Position numbers and translations under genes: made by a program. DNA of 64,000 nt from Triglochin maritima (lineage: Eukaryota > Streptophyta > Magnoliopsida > Alismatales > Juncaginaceae): assembly GCA_963682175.1 (NCBI GenBank), contig OY821772.1, forward strand, positions 57,682,925 to 57,746,924, read 5' to 3'. How positions within the stretch are numbered: the first letter of the stretch is position 1; every line of letters starts with the position of its first letter. The notes under the pieces are model-generated. The model was not told the DNA's origin, ran no database searches, and was given only the letters and a program-made list of their open reading frames with translations. Shown here piece by piece: positions 1-13,400 of the stretch.

Positions 1-328
1 ATCAATCAACAACCAAAATATATGGGCCCAAGTGCTGAATGTTAACAAAAAGAGTGTCCAGCTCAAACATCCTAAGAAATACAACCCGAACACAAGTGCA
101 TAAGCTTGCCATATCGTAGAACTCGTATTGTTGCTTTTCTCTTTTGCTTTTGATCAGTACGTATTGTTGATTTTCTTGAACAATAATCATTTCACAGTTT
201 AAAATCCTATTTCCTCTTTAAAAAGAGAATAGAAAAGCAACTTTCGTCCTACACTTTTCGTCCGAGTTTACCCTTGCCTTTTCGAAATATTTACTTCCTT
301 GTCCTCCAAACAACCCTTGAATCGTTGA

Positions 329-604
329 TCACTTGATCTTATCACGAGGCCCTCCTCCTCGCTTTCGTCCTCCACTGCCTCAACCGTTTCTGATTTTTCC
401 AGCAACAAGACAACAACCACCCCTCCCTACAGCGCTCGCCCTCAGTTCCCAATTGAGGCGGCTCTATTGAGATTCGTCTCCGAGGTCGTTTCAATGGCGA
501 TAGGGGGAATCGGAACGGAGTGCGGTGTTTATTCGAATCGTTTGAAGTTAACGCAAAAAAACCACACCAAAAGCTTGATTCGGTATGGGTTTTGGACGGT
601 GTAA
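329..604 (+). other. Open reading stretch of unknown identity
   Basis: A frame open for about 90 codons, rich in Ser, Thr and Pro and then containing the residues FVSEVVSMAIGGIGTECG, ends at a TAA near 602. There is an internal ATG at 494 but no clear start, and no family is recognised. The composition is more gene-like than the AT-rich DNA around it, so it may be a first exon or a decayed exon of a plus-strand gene. It could equally be a chance open frame. Confidence 0.2.
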
Positions 605-2021
605 TGCAGTGTTTTGGTATGCATTTGATTTCCTATTGATTTTGGAGTTTTTTTGGGATTTTAAGTTTGAGATAGTGAAAAACACAAAGTGAACTATGCC
701 TTCCTCTGTTGGACATAGGAAGGAAGGAAGCGTTAAGCGAGAAAGTTCAAGGTTGGAGAAAGTTGCAGACTGATTTGGTCAGTGATGGAGGATTATAAAT
801 TTAAAAGTTATTGTTGGAGTGTTGTACTTGTAATTGGAGTTGTGATTTCACCATTTAAAAGTTGGAATAATAATATTGTTTTACAATTAATTCTTATCTT
901 TCTTTCACGTTTCGTGGGAAGAAATCGTTTCCTTATCTTGAATACAAATTTAAGTGTAATTGACTCATCACTTCAAATAACTAATCACCTTACAGTTTTT
1001 ATCCTTAAGGAAATAATATAAACTTTCATGTTCCATTATATTCTCTCTAAATAATTATTTTACTTGCTTTGTTACTTTTGTTTCATGTAATAATAAGATA
1101 TTTACACATCTTACATTTTCAATTGTAATAATTTACAACTCTAATTTGATTTTTTGAAATTGACAATACAAATTTAAGTGGTGTAAGTCTAACAATATCC
1201 ATGCATAGGTTATAAGTTCCTAATGCAAGTATTTAAGAGTAAAGCTCAATACCATCATCCTACAAAATATTGAAATTGTTCTTAAGCAGGGGTTTAGATT
1301 ATAGTCACAAGACAAGATGTATAATCTGACTTATCCATAGTATGTAATCGTAACAATATATAATGTTGGACTCAATTATTAATTTTAATGTATTAGGTTC
1401 AATATTAATTGCTTTTGAGATTACAAAGAAAAGAGCATTGAACTTGCGGTTGTTTCATCGATCCTTACACGCAACTTGCAATTAAGACCATGTAATTCAG
1501 AAAATAATGATAATATTAGTGGTCAACCCGTATGTTAATTTTTTCCGGACGTTGAGAAATATTACTCCCGCATTGAACTTGCGATTGTTTCATCCAACCC
1601 TACACACATGCGTAGCATGTGCCAGTCGGTAGTGTAATTTAAAAAATAACTCAAATTCCAAAATAATTTTGCACACCTGACTTTTTGATCTTATGTCTAT
1701 TCTTCCCAGGGTAGGAATGTTAATGTCCAAGCACATATAAAGAGATTAATCTTATAATATTAATAAATTCAAAACAAATAATCTACAAACCAGACAAGAA
1801 TTTATGTTAGAACGATAGTTTATAGATATTTATACATAGATAGTGCGAAGCAATTGAATATTAGATAGTTAATTGATACGGCATTCCAAATAGATTTTTA
1901 TAATTAATGTTTCCTCATAATAGTTTCCTTATTCTATTCTTGTAACCTCTATATATAGAGGACTTATCTTAGCAATAATACATATTCCTATGGTAAAGTT
2001 TATAAACAATATTATAATTAC
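605..2021. other. AT-rich stretch with an LTR-like remnant, no gene seen
   Basis: No exon of the adjacent MATE copy A is visible here. Around 1,805-1,990 the sequence looks like the end of a plus-strand Copia LTR: it begins TGTTAGAACG and has a palindromic TATA region (CTCTATATATAGAG) followed by a short leader-like stretch. Matching target duplications were not found, so this is only a suggestion. The insertion could explain why exon 6 of copy A is not next to exon 5. Confidence 0.3.
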
Positions 2022-5000
2022 CTTGCACTTTGAGCAACCATACCCACAAGAATCGCAGGCCATGCAAAACCTCGAATCTAAAAATCAAATAAAAAAAATC
2101 AATGCCTTAAACTTCATAACGAAGAATCAAGAAATAACATACTTCTACATATTATACTTTTAACCTAGACAAAACATGGTCAATAAGAAACGACAACACA
2201 ATACCTGAACATATTTGCTTGACGCTGGTACTATATGAAGATTCTCTGAACCAATAAAGCCTAACCATACATATATAACACGTTCATTTATTAAAGACAT
2301 AATCGTGTAATATACAATGATTACAAGAAAATAGTGCAACTACTGTTATAATAATGTCCCATATATTAAAGAATGAAAGTTCAAGTATTCCCCGTAAAAG
2401 TTCAAAGTTACTCTGAATGCTATTATGATTGTCATTATATTTCGTGATAGAATAAGATAGAATATAAAAAACCGAATCTTCATGTTTAAGAATTTTTTGG
2501 TGTTTATGTTATTGCTCTTCTAAGAATAAAGAATCCATGCCACCATTTATCGCTGCAAAAATAAATAAATAAATAAATAATAAACTTGCATGGACATCAT
2601 CCAAAATGTACCTTGATTTGATTTCGAATTGAGTACATTAAAAATGCTCCAATATAAATATCATCTTCCTCAAGTTAACATTCCGGATCTTTTTTTTTTC
2701 TTGGTGTGATTTTTGTTACTTCTATCTATCAAATACACATTACATCATATTATCCTTGTCCATCTATACAACAGTGCTGCATATGGTGCACACCTAAAAT
2801 AATTGGCAAAGGCAACCACAACATTTTCCATATGTAGCATATTCCATAGCATGCGATGCATGGTTCCTGTACACTTGGCATTGGCAATCATCCATTTTTT
2901 TATATGGCAATATTCTAATAGATATTAAAATTCATATTGACATCACATGTTGAAACATTTTTTCAGTAGAATGTTTAGAAATTGAAAAATAATAATAAGA
3001 AAGCCCCGATGTATCATTTCTGAATAAAGAAAAGGATTTTTGCAAAATGGCACTTCCGATTTAAGAATGAAATATGCATCATCCATGCGTAGGAAAAGGT
3101 GCTCCATTAAGGAACAACCAATGCTTGGTAATGGTTTTGGATGAAGTAACATTTAGTCATGTATAATCACTTCAATGGATTTTTCTCTTAACCTTTCTCA
3201 TGTTTCATGAGTATTCCTGAAATATTTATGTTCTTAGACATTTCAATCAAAAGATTAATTTGCCATATGGGACAGTATGTAACAATGTGCTACGTACTCC
3301 CATATATGTGCTTGATCGCATCCTTTATGTATGTGGATTTTGAGAGAAATAATCGAATTTTGAAATCCTTCACTATGTTATATTTCCACACATAACCTTT
3401 TCTTTTTGTAATTGCCTTCAAAAGCCGTGCAAATATTGCATTGTATAAATCTATACAATAACAACAACAATAAAGTCTTTAATCCCAAACTAGTTGGCCA
3501 TTGTCTAAATCTATAATGGATTAAATTCCATTTATTTCTAGTTTACTTAAACTGTAGAATTAAGAAAATACAATAAGTAGAGCATTATGAGTATTGAAAA
3601 AACTAGAAAAAATGAAGTACACTTATATAGGTATCCTATTTATGAGGATATAAATGCAAAAATAGAGATAAATTGAGATATATTATTCAAGAATCAGGTA
3701 AGTTTTACCTCTTAATAATGAAGTTCCAAAGAATTTCGTAAATGCAAGCATCCCTAAGCCACAGCTGAATGCAAGAAAAAGCAATATGGATATTTGGTGT
3801 TGGGCTAACCTTTTATCCTGAACCAAATTAGAATGGTTAGCAATGCAATGGCATCGTGTGAACATAAACATAAAGGAGAATCAATGTCGTGATGTTAATC
3901 TCATATTCAATTTCACGGTAAAAAGTGATTAGCATAGAACCTAGAGATGCCGATGCCAACAGTATGAAGATTGAAGACCTTTGACAATGAAAGCAAATTC
4001 AAAGAATATAGTACAGAAATCCTATATGATTAGTTGTAACTTGTAATACTGCATTTACGTGAGGTGGATTTCTCATAATTCTATAGTTATTACTATTGTG
4101 CTACAAATAAGCTTTCAGTATTGCTAAAGAATATATCATGCATCTCATCAAAACATTCATAACATGTCAAGTGCAATGTTCCTATCAATTTAGAACTAAT
4201 TTTTGGTTAAAGAAAATAAAAAAAGAAGTAAAATCTTACACATAACACTTGAACAAGTTAACTGGCAACATTTCTACATTTGCAGTTTTGCACCTTGATG
4301 ATTTCATTTTAAAATCATATTAACCCAACAATTTTGTCCATGTATTTGTAAAAACCTGTGCAACCTTGGCACTCAACGGTTATATATCATACCCTGTCCA
4401 CATTTGCCACCACATAATGTTAACAGAAAAAGAACTACAATCAACAGTTATAGTCTGCTCTGCGAATGCGGTTTTAAATAATAATAATAATGATTCACAA
4501 AGCCACAGCAGTAACACAACTGACCTTCTTGGCAAGTGCAGTGGCGACCATGTTTGATGTGGAAATTGACAGGAACATAAAAAGATAAGACACATAGTCA
4601 CATAGCACCGTCCCAGGTCCTTAGGGAACAAAAAGAGAAACAAATAAACCACATTGGAAAAACACAATTAATGCAGGAATCCTTAAACATGTCATTTCGG
4701 GAACACACTAATAAAAAGCTACTAATAGTGGTGTCATGTCAACACTTGCTCTGACTACGATTGAATTAAAATCATATACAGAACATAAAAACATGCAACA
4801 ATGCATAAATGATTACACTTCAGGTATGACATCAACATTTTCCTCTAATTTGAAATGAATGAACTTGGTTAGTTGGACCATGAAAATTTCTAAACTCGAC
4901 CTCTTTATTAGAGTATTGATAATTTCTATGTAGGATAGCATTGGTAGGAATGCAGTAGAGGGATGTTCAGGATTCCACTTCCATAACTTCATTTCAGACT

Positions 5001-5678
5001 TCAGGTGAGGGAAACTCGTTCTAGTTAGAATTTTTGTTTTCAAGTAGTGGAACTTCAATTAGAACTCAACTTTCAAGAATTTAGTTTTTCTGCCTACACA
5101 TCACACATACGTAATTTCAGAAGTTCAGTTCCCAATTTTCAAGTTTTTCTCCCAACCAACCACACCCTACCCTATGGTGTAATAGTTTCAATAGGCCAAA
5201 AAAATAATTTAGAAGTGACATACTTTCGAATCCCAAGTCGAATCACAATTTAAAGTTAGACCTTACAAAGCAAAAAAAAAAAATCACCTAAGGCGGCAAG
5301 CTCCAAGGAGCTACTCTGCCCGATGACGGCAGTATCGATAAGGCTCATCAGAGGCCCGCAGATCCACAACCCGACGGCAGGTCCGGCGAACCTGACGATC
5401 TCCTTCATCTGGTCCCAAATCCCGAGAGACTCCAACTCCACGCTCTCGTCCGGTACCGCAACTCTGGAATCCAAACTGATTTCGCCATTACCGCCACCAC
5501 CAGAACGGGTATCAATTCCATCCTCCAGAAGGCCTCCGTCGGGGCGGAAGCAGCGGAGCCTCGCGGGGGAGGCGGCGAGAGGGGGTTTGAGGAACCGGGA
5601 GGGGAAGGGAGAGGGGCGTAGAGAGGGTTTGGGGAGGAGAGGGAAGTTAGGGTTTGGGGAGAGGAGGACGAAAGCCAT
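2022..5678 (-). CDS. Plastid MATE transporter, EDS5/DTX46-like, copy A (exons 1-5 only)
   Basis: Minus-strand exons are 5678-5288, 4619-4525, 3817-3709, 2260-2205 and 2077-2022. All have GT-AG borders and the same phases and lengths as copy B, except that exon 1 is 391 instead of 400 bases. The start is the ATG giving [12 protein letters not shown], which aligns with the starts of the other copies; the in-frame upstream ATG lies in leader sequence. The N-terminus is rich in Pro, Ser, Leu and Arg, as in a plastid transit peptide. It is followed by the family core [19 protein letters not shown] and [15 protein letters not shown]. Exons 6-14 are absent: the next 2,021 bases to the window edge contain no exon 6, whereas intron 5 of copy B is 1,475 bases. 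Either the copy is truncated or the rest lies beyond the left edge behind an enlarged intron. In the EDS5 family these proteins sit in the plastid envelope and export salicylic-acid precursors; function here is inferred from similarity only. Confidence 0.75.
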
Positions 5679-7407
5679 GGCGGGAGGTAGGGGTTGGTGG
5701 GAGAGAACATTATTATGTAGTATGTGAGGGGGATGGAGGGAGAAGAAGAGTCGTGAAAAGTGAGGAAAGGGGGGTTTGAATTTGCTGTTCCAGATCGGCG
5801 GGTGAGATACACGTGGCATCTTCCTGGCCATCCGTTTCTGGCTTGTTGTGCTCCGGGTTTACCTATTTTCCTGGGTTGTGATTCTATATCAGAAGTATTC
5901 CATCATTATTTTCACTGATATGTAATTAACATGGTTAGAGTTCGAATCGACGTTTGTCGTGCTGCCCTGACCAACTATGTTATGCTCGAGGGACGTTTGC
6001 TTGTATCAGTTGCTTGGAAGTAACAATGACTCATGAGATGGGGAGTTGTAGTCTGGAATGTATGTGCATCACGTGTTTGGTCAGAGACACTGGGAAGTAG
6101 AATGTATTTCTTTGAGGTTGAAAGAAATAAAGAGATTTGACTCCATCGTTTACCGAAAGGAAAAAGGTTGGGAATTCATTTTCCATCCGATCGTGTTTTT
6201 TGTCATCCACTGCTGCTAGACAAAGTTGGGCTAGACCTTTGTTTGAGACAAAAAAGATTCGATAATGTAGCACCCCTGTGAGAAAATTGGGTTTTGCTTT
6301 CTACTTAAAAAAACGTTGGATTTAAATTTCCAATATATTTGTTTTGGTTCAACAAGTTAGACAAAAGGCGTCAATCCAACATAATTCCAACTTAATAAAT
6401 CACTTGAAGCTTTTGTGGAGAGATTGATGTCAACGAGGAACATAGTTATTGGACAATTAGTTTGGAACATGGACGGATTCAGGATTTTTCAAATGGAAGG
6501 GCCAAAAAGAATTGAACAGAGCTTAAAATCAATACCTCTTATCAGAAGCAACCAAAAATCACACTACTTTTTAGTGCAAAGGCACGAACAAGAGAGAAAG
6601 AAAGGGGACATAAAGAAATTTGAGTTCAAAGGCATTACTTTTATCTAGGGGTAACGTCGTGTCGTAAAGTAAAAGTGGAATAAAATGAACTAAATTTAAA
6701 TTCACATGCACGAACAAGGCGCACACATTCTGTGAAGATCCAACAAAAAGAACTAAATTAAAACATCAGACAATTTATAGGGCAAAGTGGGTTAATACGT
6801 CAAAATGTTACCAACAATACAAATTAGGAGGATATACTGTAGTTTAAAATCAGAAAAAAAATGAATCTCGTTACCAGAGCAAAACAAGCGCTTAAAAAAA
6901 TTCTTATAGAAGGTAGATATCTGGAGGCAACTTTCACAGCTTCTTTGTAAGAAAATGGGATGCTTCCATTTCATGAATGTAATGTACATCCCAACAACCT
7001 TTTACAAGTATATCGGTTGCAACATCGTGTACTGAAACAAATGAACGCAACCATATTGATATTTAATGCGTTTGCCAAGCAAATTATAAAGTAAACAAAT
7101 AGTTAATAACTAGGAATGTGACAAATGGGATGTAAGAATTACATGAACGAAGTTGATCCTTCTACAATAAATGATCTATACAGATAATCAGCCGCACAAT
7201 TAACTTTGTAGAAATCACGAGTTGAAGTTAGTAGGTTGGTTCTTCACAGAGAACCACAAACGTCGCATTGTAAGTTTGAAACTTTCTCAAGCAAGAGCCA
7301 TACAATATATCCCCTTAAAGGCCATATAGGAAAAATGGACCTTGCATTCAGCTTGAATGTCAGTATGTTACATGTCTTCGACAAAAGTATTAAAAAAAAT
7401 TGATCCA
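5679..7407. other. Spacer between MATE copies A and B
   Basis: This holds the promoter side of copy A and the 3' side of copy B. No additional gene is convincing. A 77-codon open frame at 6415-6648 has no recognisable features. Confidence 0.5.
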
Positions 7408-10400
7408 TTAAGAAGCCTTCAATTTCAAATTATTTTGTTCGTAAAAGTCGTCCGAGTATAGCATCCCTTTTGGAGAAGTAAGGCGCTTAAATGCAAGAGA
7501 AAACCGAGCCTGTAATGAAGTTCAACAGAGTCATTGAACGTTACAAATTCATCAGAGTATATTCATCTAGTAGATTAAGGTGTGAAAACAGAGGTTACCC
7601 ATTGAAATCCAGCTAAAGCCCACCAACATCCAGGCAAAGCACCACCCCTGCTGCAGATCAACTGGAAGGGAAAAACTTATTGTTGGAAAAATAAATCAAG
7701 CCATCGAAAGATTCGAAACATCAAACTAATTTCATTGGTTCAGATTTAATTTAACAAAAAATTGAGTTTTGGAGGAATATCAGTCTATGGTAACTCAGTG
7801 TCACGTTCCTGCACCGCACTCAGGAGAACATACATGTGCATTTTCTCGTTTTATTACCTAGATATATAGTAGAGAAGATCTCTGTCGTTTTTTTTGGTGG
7901 ATTGATAAGAACTACAAAAATATCTATGTAATTATTATATTAGGGATTGGACTCCTGAGTCCCTTTACCAAACCAGAAAATTACAGCAATGATATGTATG
8001 CCATCAGATATTTACCCTAATTTGAAACCAAAATGAACTAAAAGTAACATCACGCCATATGAATTTCGTACCCTCTGTTTTTCTACATTTAAAAAATGAA
8101 TCAAGGTAAACATTATCAGGCAATTGGAATTTGGAAGTTAACGAGGTAATGTCCCCAAGAAAAGTGAAAGAACAAATAGGTTAAAGCAACAAAAAGACAA
8201 AAGGTAGTAAACAAGTTACCAATACGAGAAGGCCACCCAAAGTGAAGCATCCGCTCATAGACAAACTTAAAAATCTAAGATCTCTGCCAGCCTGCCAGGT
8301 AAATGATATCACTTAGTAAGACAGTAGGTTATCCTAGTACCTTGTATTGATAGCCTGTTAAACATTGTTTCTCTATTTAAATATAACACAACAACAATGT
8401 TCTATGCTTGTGACTATGTATATAACACAACAACAACAACAATGTATTTAAATATAACACAACAACAATGTTTAAACATTGTTAAACATTGTTTCTCTAT
8501 TTAAATATAACACAACAACAATGTTCTATGCTTGTGACTATGTATATTATATTATTATTACAACATAAAGAGCAGCTACTGCTTATATGCTTGTGAAATG
8601 TTTATAGTGCATACCTACAATGATATGCAATCCTGGATCGAATTTGCTGTAAAGATGCAATACTAAAATAGGACAAAAGTATAGACTATAAGAATGCATA
8701 TCAAATTTAATTGTATATTAAATGTTATCATCCCTTTTTAAATATTTGAATATTCTTCAACAGACATTAAAACAGAGAGAAGAGGATCAACAGATACTCC
8801 CCCCTAGTGATGCTTCATTGGTCAAATTTTACTCGGAGAAAGGGGCAAAATGCAAACAATCTTTTAAAAAAAGAATAAAAATCTGCTATGTTACTTGAAG
8901 AAGAAATATTATATATTTCAGAGAGAAAATGAAAGTCTAGCAATTGACTTACAAGCAATGTGCCTTCAAGACTGTGCGTTGACGGTGTCACTGCCAATGC
9001 TATGAAAAATGGAACCAATACTTTGTGCATCTACATATGGATAGCTGAGTAAATATATTAAAATTGAAAGTAAAAAGACAAATAATGTGCACAATGGAGA
9101 AATATATTACAGCGCCAAACAATGAAAAATAAGCCTTTGATACATATTTCACATTATTCTCTGCATCCTTTATTATTTATTTGTATCGAATTAAAAATTA
9201 TATATTTATTTAAAAAAAATTCATAACCTGGAAATGTCTATCAAGATTATTAGCTAATTAGGAAGATTAGTGTGATAAAATAGTAGTGTTGTGGCCCAGT
9301 TACTTCAAAGCATTTAAATCCAGAATAAAAAATCAATTCTTTCTTACAGCACTAATATGAATACCTCTTTGATAACCATTCCGTCGGTGGTAAAAATATT
9401 GGGGAAAATCCAGGGAACTGATGTACCAATAGCTCCCAAAAACAATCCAGTTAAAGCTCCAATAATGATGAGGGACTTCAACAACACCCTTGCCTGGTTA
9501 AACAATAATTGTTAGAACAACTCTTACAAAATTGAATGGATAAAAGAACACACTACTATGGTAGAGTTGAACGAAAAATATAAACCGAAGAAAGGAAGTG
9601 TTGACTTAAGGTGTAGATAAAACTATAAAAGGATGACCTACATGCTTGAAAAGAAAATGACAAAAAATGGTTAAACCAATAAGAACAATGCTCCAAAAGA
9701 ATTGCAGCACATCAATATGGAAAGATTTAGCCTCCATAAATACACCATGACCATGAAACATAAAATTCTAAAAAACCCAAATAAAATCCTTGTACCGATA
9801 AATATGGGTAGATGTCAGATTTCAAGATTTTTGCGACAAGGTATAATAACTATAACATGGCACACATTATGAATGCTCTTTCCATGTATATTTCAGTAAG
9901 CTCAGTATTCCATCTATCAAGCTAAGAAAAATTACTTGCTTCATATTATTTGGTTCACGTTCTGAAATTCTTGTAGGAGCTGGAAAGATAAGAAAGTAAG
10001 AACAAGAGGTACATATGGATAAAAAAGCAGCAATGATTGCTCGAAGGTGCAGCTATTGTGCTGGGAACATGTTTACTTGCATATGATACCACTTTAAAAT
10101 GGTTTTAAGTGATACTGATAAGTGATATTCCCAAAACAAGAATATCAGTTTAGTAATTAAAAAAACAGTCAACTTTGTCAGTTTCGGCAGATACGAATTT
10201 GGAAAACGAGCATGTTTTTCTTGCTTCCTTCGTCCGCCATGATTCTCAATAGAAGTTACTTACATATATACCTACCTTACATGTTTACATGTTCCATTGT
10301 CATTTAATGCATGACAAAAGTATTTCTGTTGGATCTTTACAGTCTAAGGACTCTAGGAAATTCAAACATTTACATTGAATCACAAGATTCGAGCTAACAA

Positions 10401-13400
10401 AAGATTAAAGTACAGCACAGAGAGATAGTTTAAGATCAGTGCTACTAAACTAGATTGTAATGGGTTAAAGCTGTTTAAAGTCCTAGCATCAAATAAAGAA
10501 ATAAGGTGACAATTAGCTGGAACGATAAGTGGAGAAACCAGTGGTTAGCAGACTGTCTGCTGAATATACCACTATTCAAGCAGTAAAACACTAAAACCTT
10601 TAAACCAGGTAAATACGGTGACATGTGGGCAGACAAGCCCCTGTTTGAGTAGATCAGCTGTCTACTTTTCAAACTGTAATACAACAAACAAACAGGCGGA
10701 CAAACATTAATCTTCTTGGGAAAAGTTCGAAGAAGCTTTTACTCATTTGTTCCAAGAGTCCCACCAGAAATACCTCTGTGAAGTGATGGACAATTTCAGT
10801 ATTGTGCTTTCACCAAAAAAACTCACGTGGCTGATTTGCTTCTATGAAGTGCTTAGAGCAGCACTCTGTTACGTTTTGAAAATAATAAACAAGAACTCCA
10901 GGAATGTCTTTTTAACAAGGCCGCCAATCAATAAGCATGACTTCCAAGTTTTGATGGATATTTCCTTCCCCGTCATAGGCCATCTTTGACATAAATATGT
11001 TTGCGTTTTGCTTTGTGAGGAGGTAATTTCCAAAACTTCTCCATAGATATGTATAACCAACCAATACATAACTCTTTCCAACAACACATCAATTTGACCA
11101 CTTAACAACATCGTAAAGTGCATAATCCAACACTAACATAGGATCTATTTGACAACTGATGGTAACTTCAATTCAAAAAAATCCAAACCTTAGTCAAATT
11201 ACGGTTGACCCCGTGTATCATCTCGGGCATAAATGACTGTGCAGTCTGAGAAAGAGGTTCACCCCACACGGTACACATGCAGTAGACATTAATCATGACC
11301 TTCAACATTTCAAGAAATGGAGATAGTCACTAATATGCCACCTAAAAATCATAATAAGAACTAAAAAGATCAATATACCTGATGTGCAGCAACACTAATG
11401 GTTCCCATAGATGTAGCAAAATATGTAAGTAGGGAATAAAATGCAACCTGGAAACAAATTCGGAATCAGTTGCATAGGGCCAGAGTACAGGTAAAACAAA
11501 GCCTTTTCTGGTACCCAAATACAACCTTTGATGTCATGGTAATGAAAACCGGAGCAGCAAGCTCAACTATTTGAAGAAGTTCAACCGCCGAGGGAACCGA
11601 TATAGAGAATGCATTGAAGCCAGTTTTGTTTAGAGTTTGAATCATCATCCAAGCTGCAACTACCTAAAAAAGTGTCAAAGATCAAAATAGGGAGTATCCA
11701 TAAAGTCAACATATCAAAATAAACTCGAGGAAAATAAATAAATTTGAGGGAGAAAATTAATAGATGGACTTTGATATGCACTCTGTTAACATTTAGTTTT
11801 TGCATTTATCAAAGTGGAAACAAAATATAAATGTAAACAAACCCTGCGTGGAAACTGTAATGGGCAAAAAACTTTCTTTCGAACTCAGCATACTTGTGAA
11901 AACATTGTTGCCCATGCAGCTCCAGCAATTCCAAAACCAAAAATACTGCACAAAACAATATCACCAAAACCATTTACTACACTAGCCACCGCCAAAGCTT
12001 TAAGTGGTCCCCATGAATCTTTCATCCCCAAACTGCAAGGTACATGAACAAATTAGAAAACATGGAATTTTAAAGTCCACAAGGTAGAATATATTATTAA
12101 AAAGGCAGTGCTATCCAAGTATAAAGCAAAGTTTATAAGGTTGAAAAGTGAGAAATTTTCAGATGCCACATGTCCGGCACCCTCCAAAATAAAACTATCC
12201 CTAGATGTCTCTGTTAGAACTAATTAAAGATAAAAATAATAAAAATAAAATGACGGTTAAAACCAGATCGGATTGGACTGAAACCGGATTCAGAGAAATT
12301 CAGAAACTGGTAACCGAACCAAACCCTGTTCGGGCTGGTTCAGTCCACGAACACCCCTATTGACCATTTTTTTTACTTACATTATTCGGAGAACAGAGGA
12401 AAAATATCATCATCAGGTATTTTCTCATATTTACATCAGAAGATTAATATTTAATAGTAAAGAGCATCCCATTTACATGAAACTCCATTAAAACATAAAA
12501 ATGGGATTGTAGAGAGATCCCATGTTTCCACCTTGAATCAACCGGTAAACTGATCAAACACGTATCAACCCTAACTCAAATTCAATCTAGTGACGTCCTA
12601 TGCCAGAAGAATCCCACACGACAGACTGAATGAACCCTGAACATGATAATGAAGCCAAATTGATCGAATCATGCAAATTAATTCTTCCGATGACAAGTTG
12701 TATCCAGGGGAGTAGAAAAACAAAGTCTGGTCCTACCAAACCCTGTCCATCTTCCTAACATGCAATGTCATCCTCCGTTATTTACATAATCCATGGTCCA
12801 TTATTTGCTTCTAGTTTAGAAGTAGAAGAGCTTTTTTAATATAAATATTACTGAAAAAATGCAAAAATATAATGTTGTTAAAAATATTTACAAACCTATA
12901 TATCTTGGTGCCAGAAGCAGCATGTGACAACAATGCAACAATTTTTATAAGTGAACTCACACTTGTAGTCTCAAGTTAAAAAAAGGTAGGCTGGCAGCGC
13001 TTTATTTTCTTCGAAATTCATGTTTTCTTCCTCCACGTGTAGAAACGGAATAAACAAATCAATCAAATTACGAGAAGCCCCATGAAGTGCTTCTTTTGAA
13101 GTTACACTTCCATTTGTCCATATTTCGAGAAAAAGGTTCTCTTGTTTTTCATCCTCATTCCCATAAGAATAAATACTATAGTTCACATTTTGATCAAGCA
13201 TGGATACAACATCTATAGGATAACTTCCATCTTGAGAGTTACATACCTAGATCTGCAATTATTTTGCAAATGTATATATTTTTATATTTTTAAAAAATAT
13301 TAATAATTCAAAATATATCTTTTACACACTCGTGTAGTCATGTCTCAACCTAGCAGAGTAAAATTTAACTACACAGCAGATAAACCAAAATCAAATTTGA

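Noticed and set aside
5323..5727. 134-codon plus-strand open frame
   Set aside because: It is antisense to exon 1 of MATE copy A; the GC-rich transit-peptide region leaves both strands open. The same applies at 16,583-16,918 and 20,852-21,208.
5256..5831. Upstream start ([10 protein letters not shown]) for MATE copy A
   Set aside because: The paralogues start at the position matching MAFVLLS, and the extra N-terminal stretch is pyrimidine-rich leader sequence.
7599..7650. Acceptor GCAG at 7651 for exon 13 of MATE copy B
   Set aside because: It shifts the frame and gives an early stop. The acceptor CCAG at 7662 restores the frame and the conserved [11 protein letters not shown] sequence.
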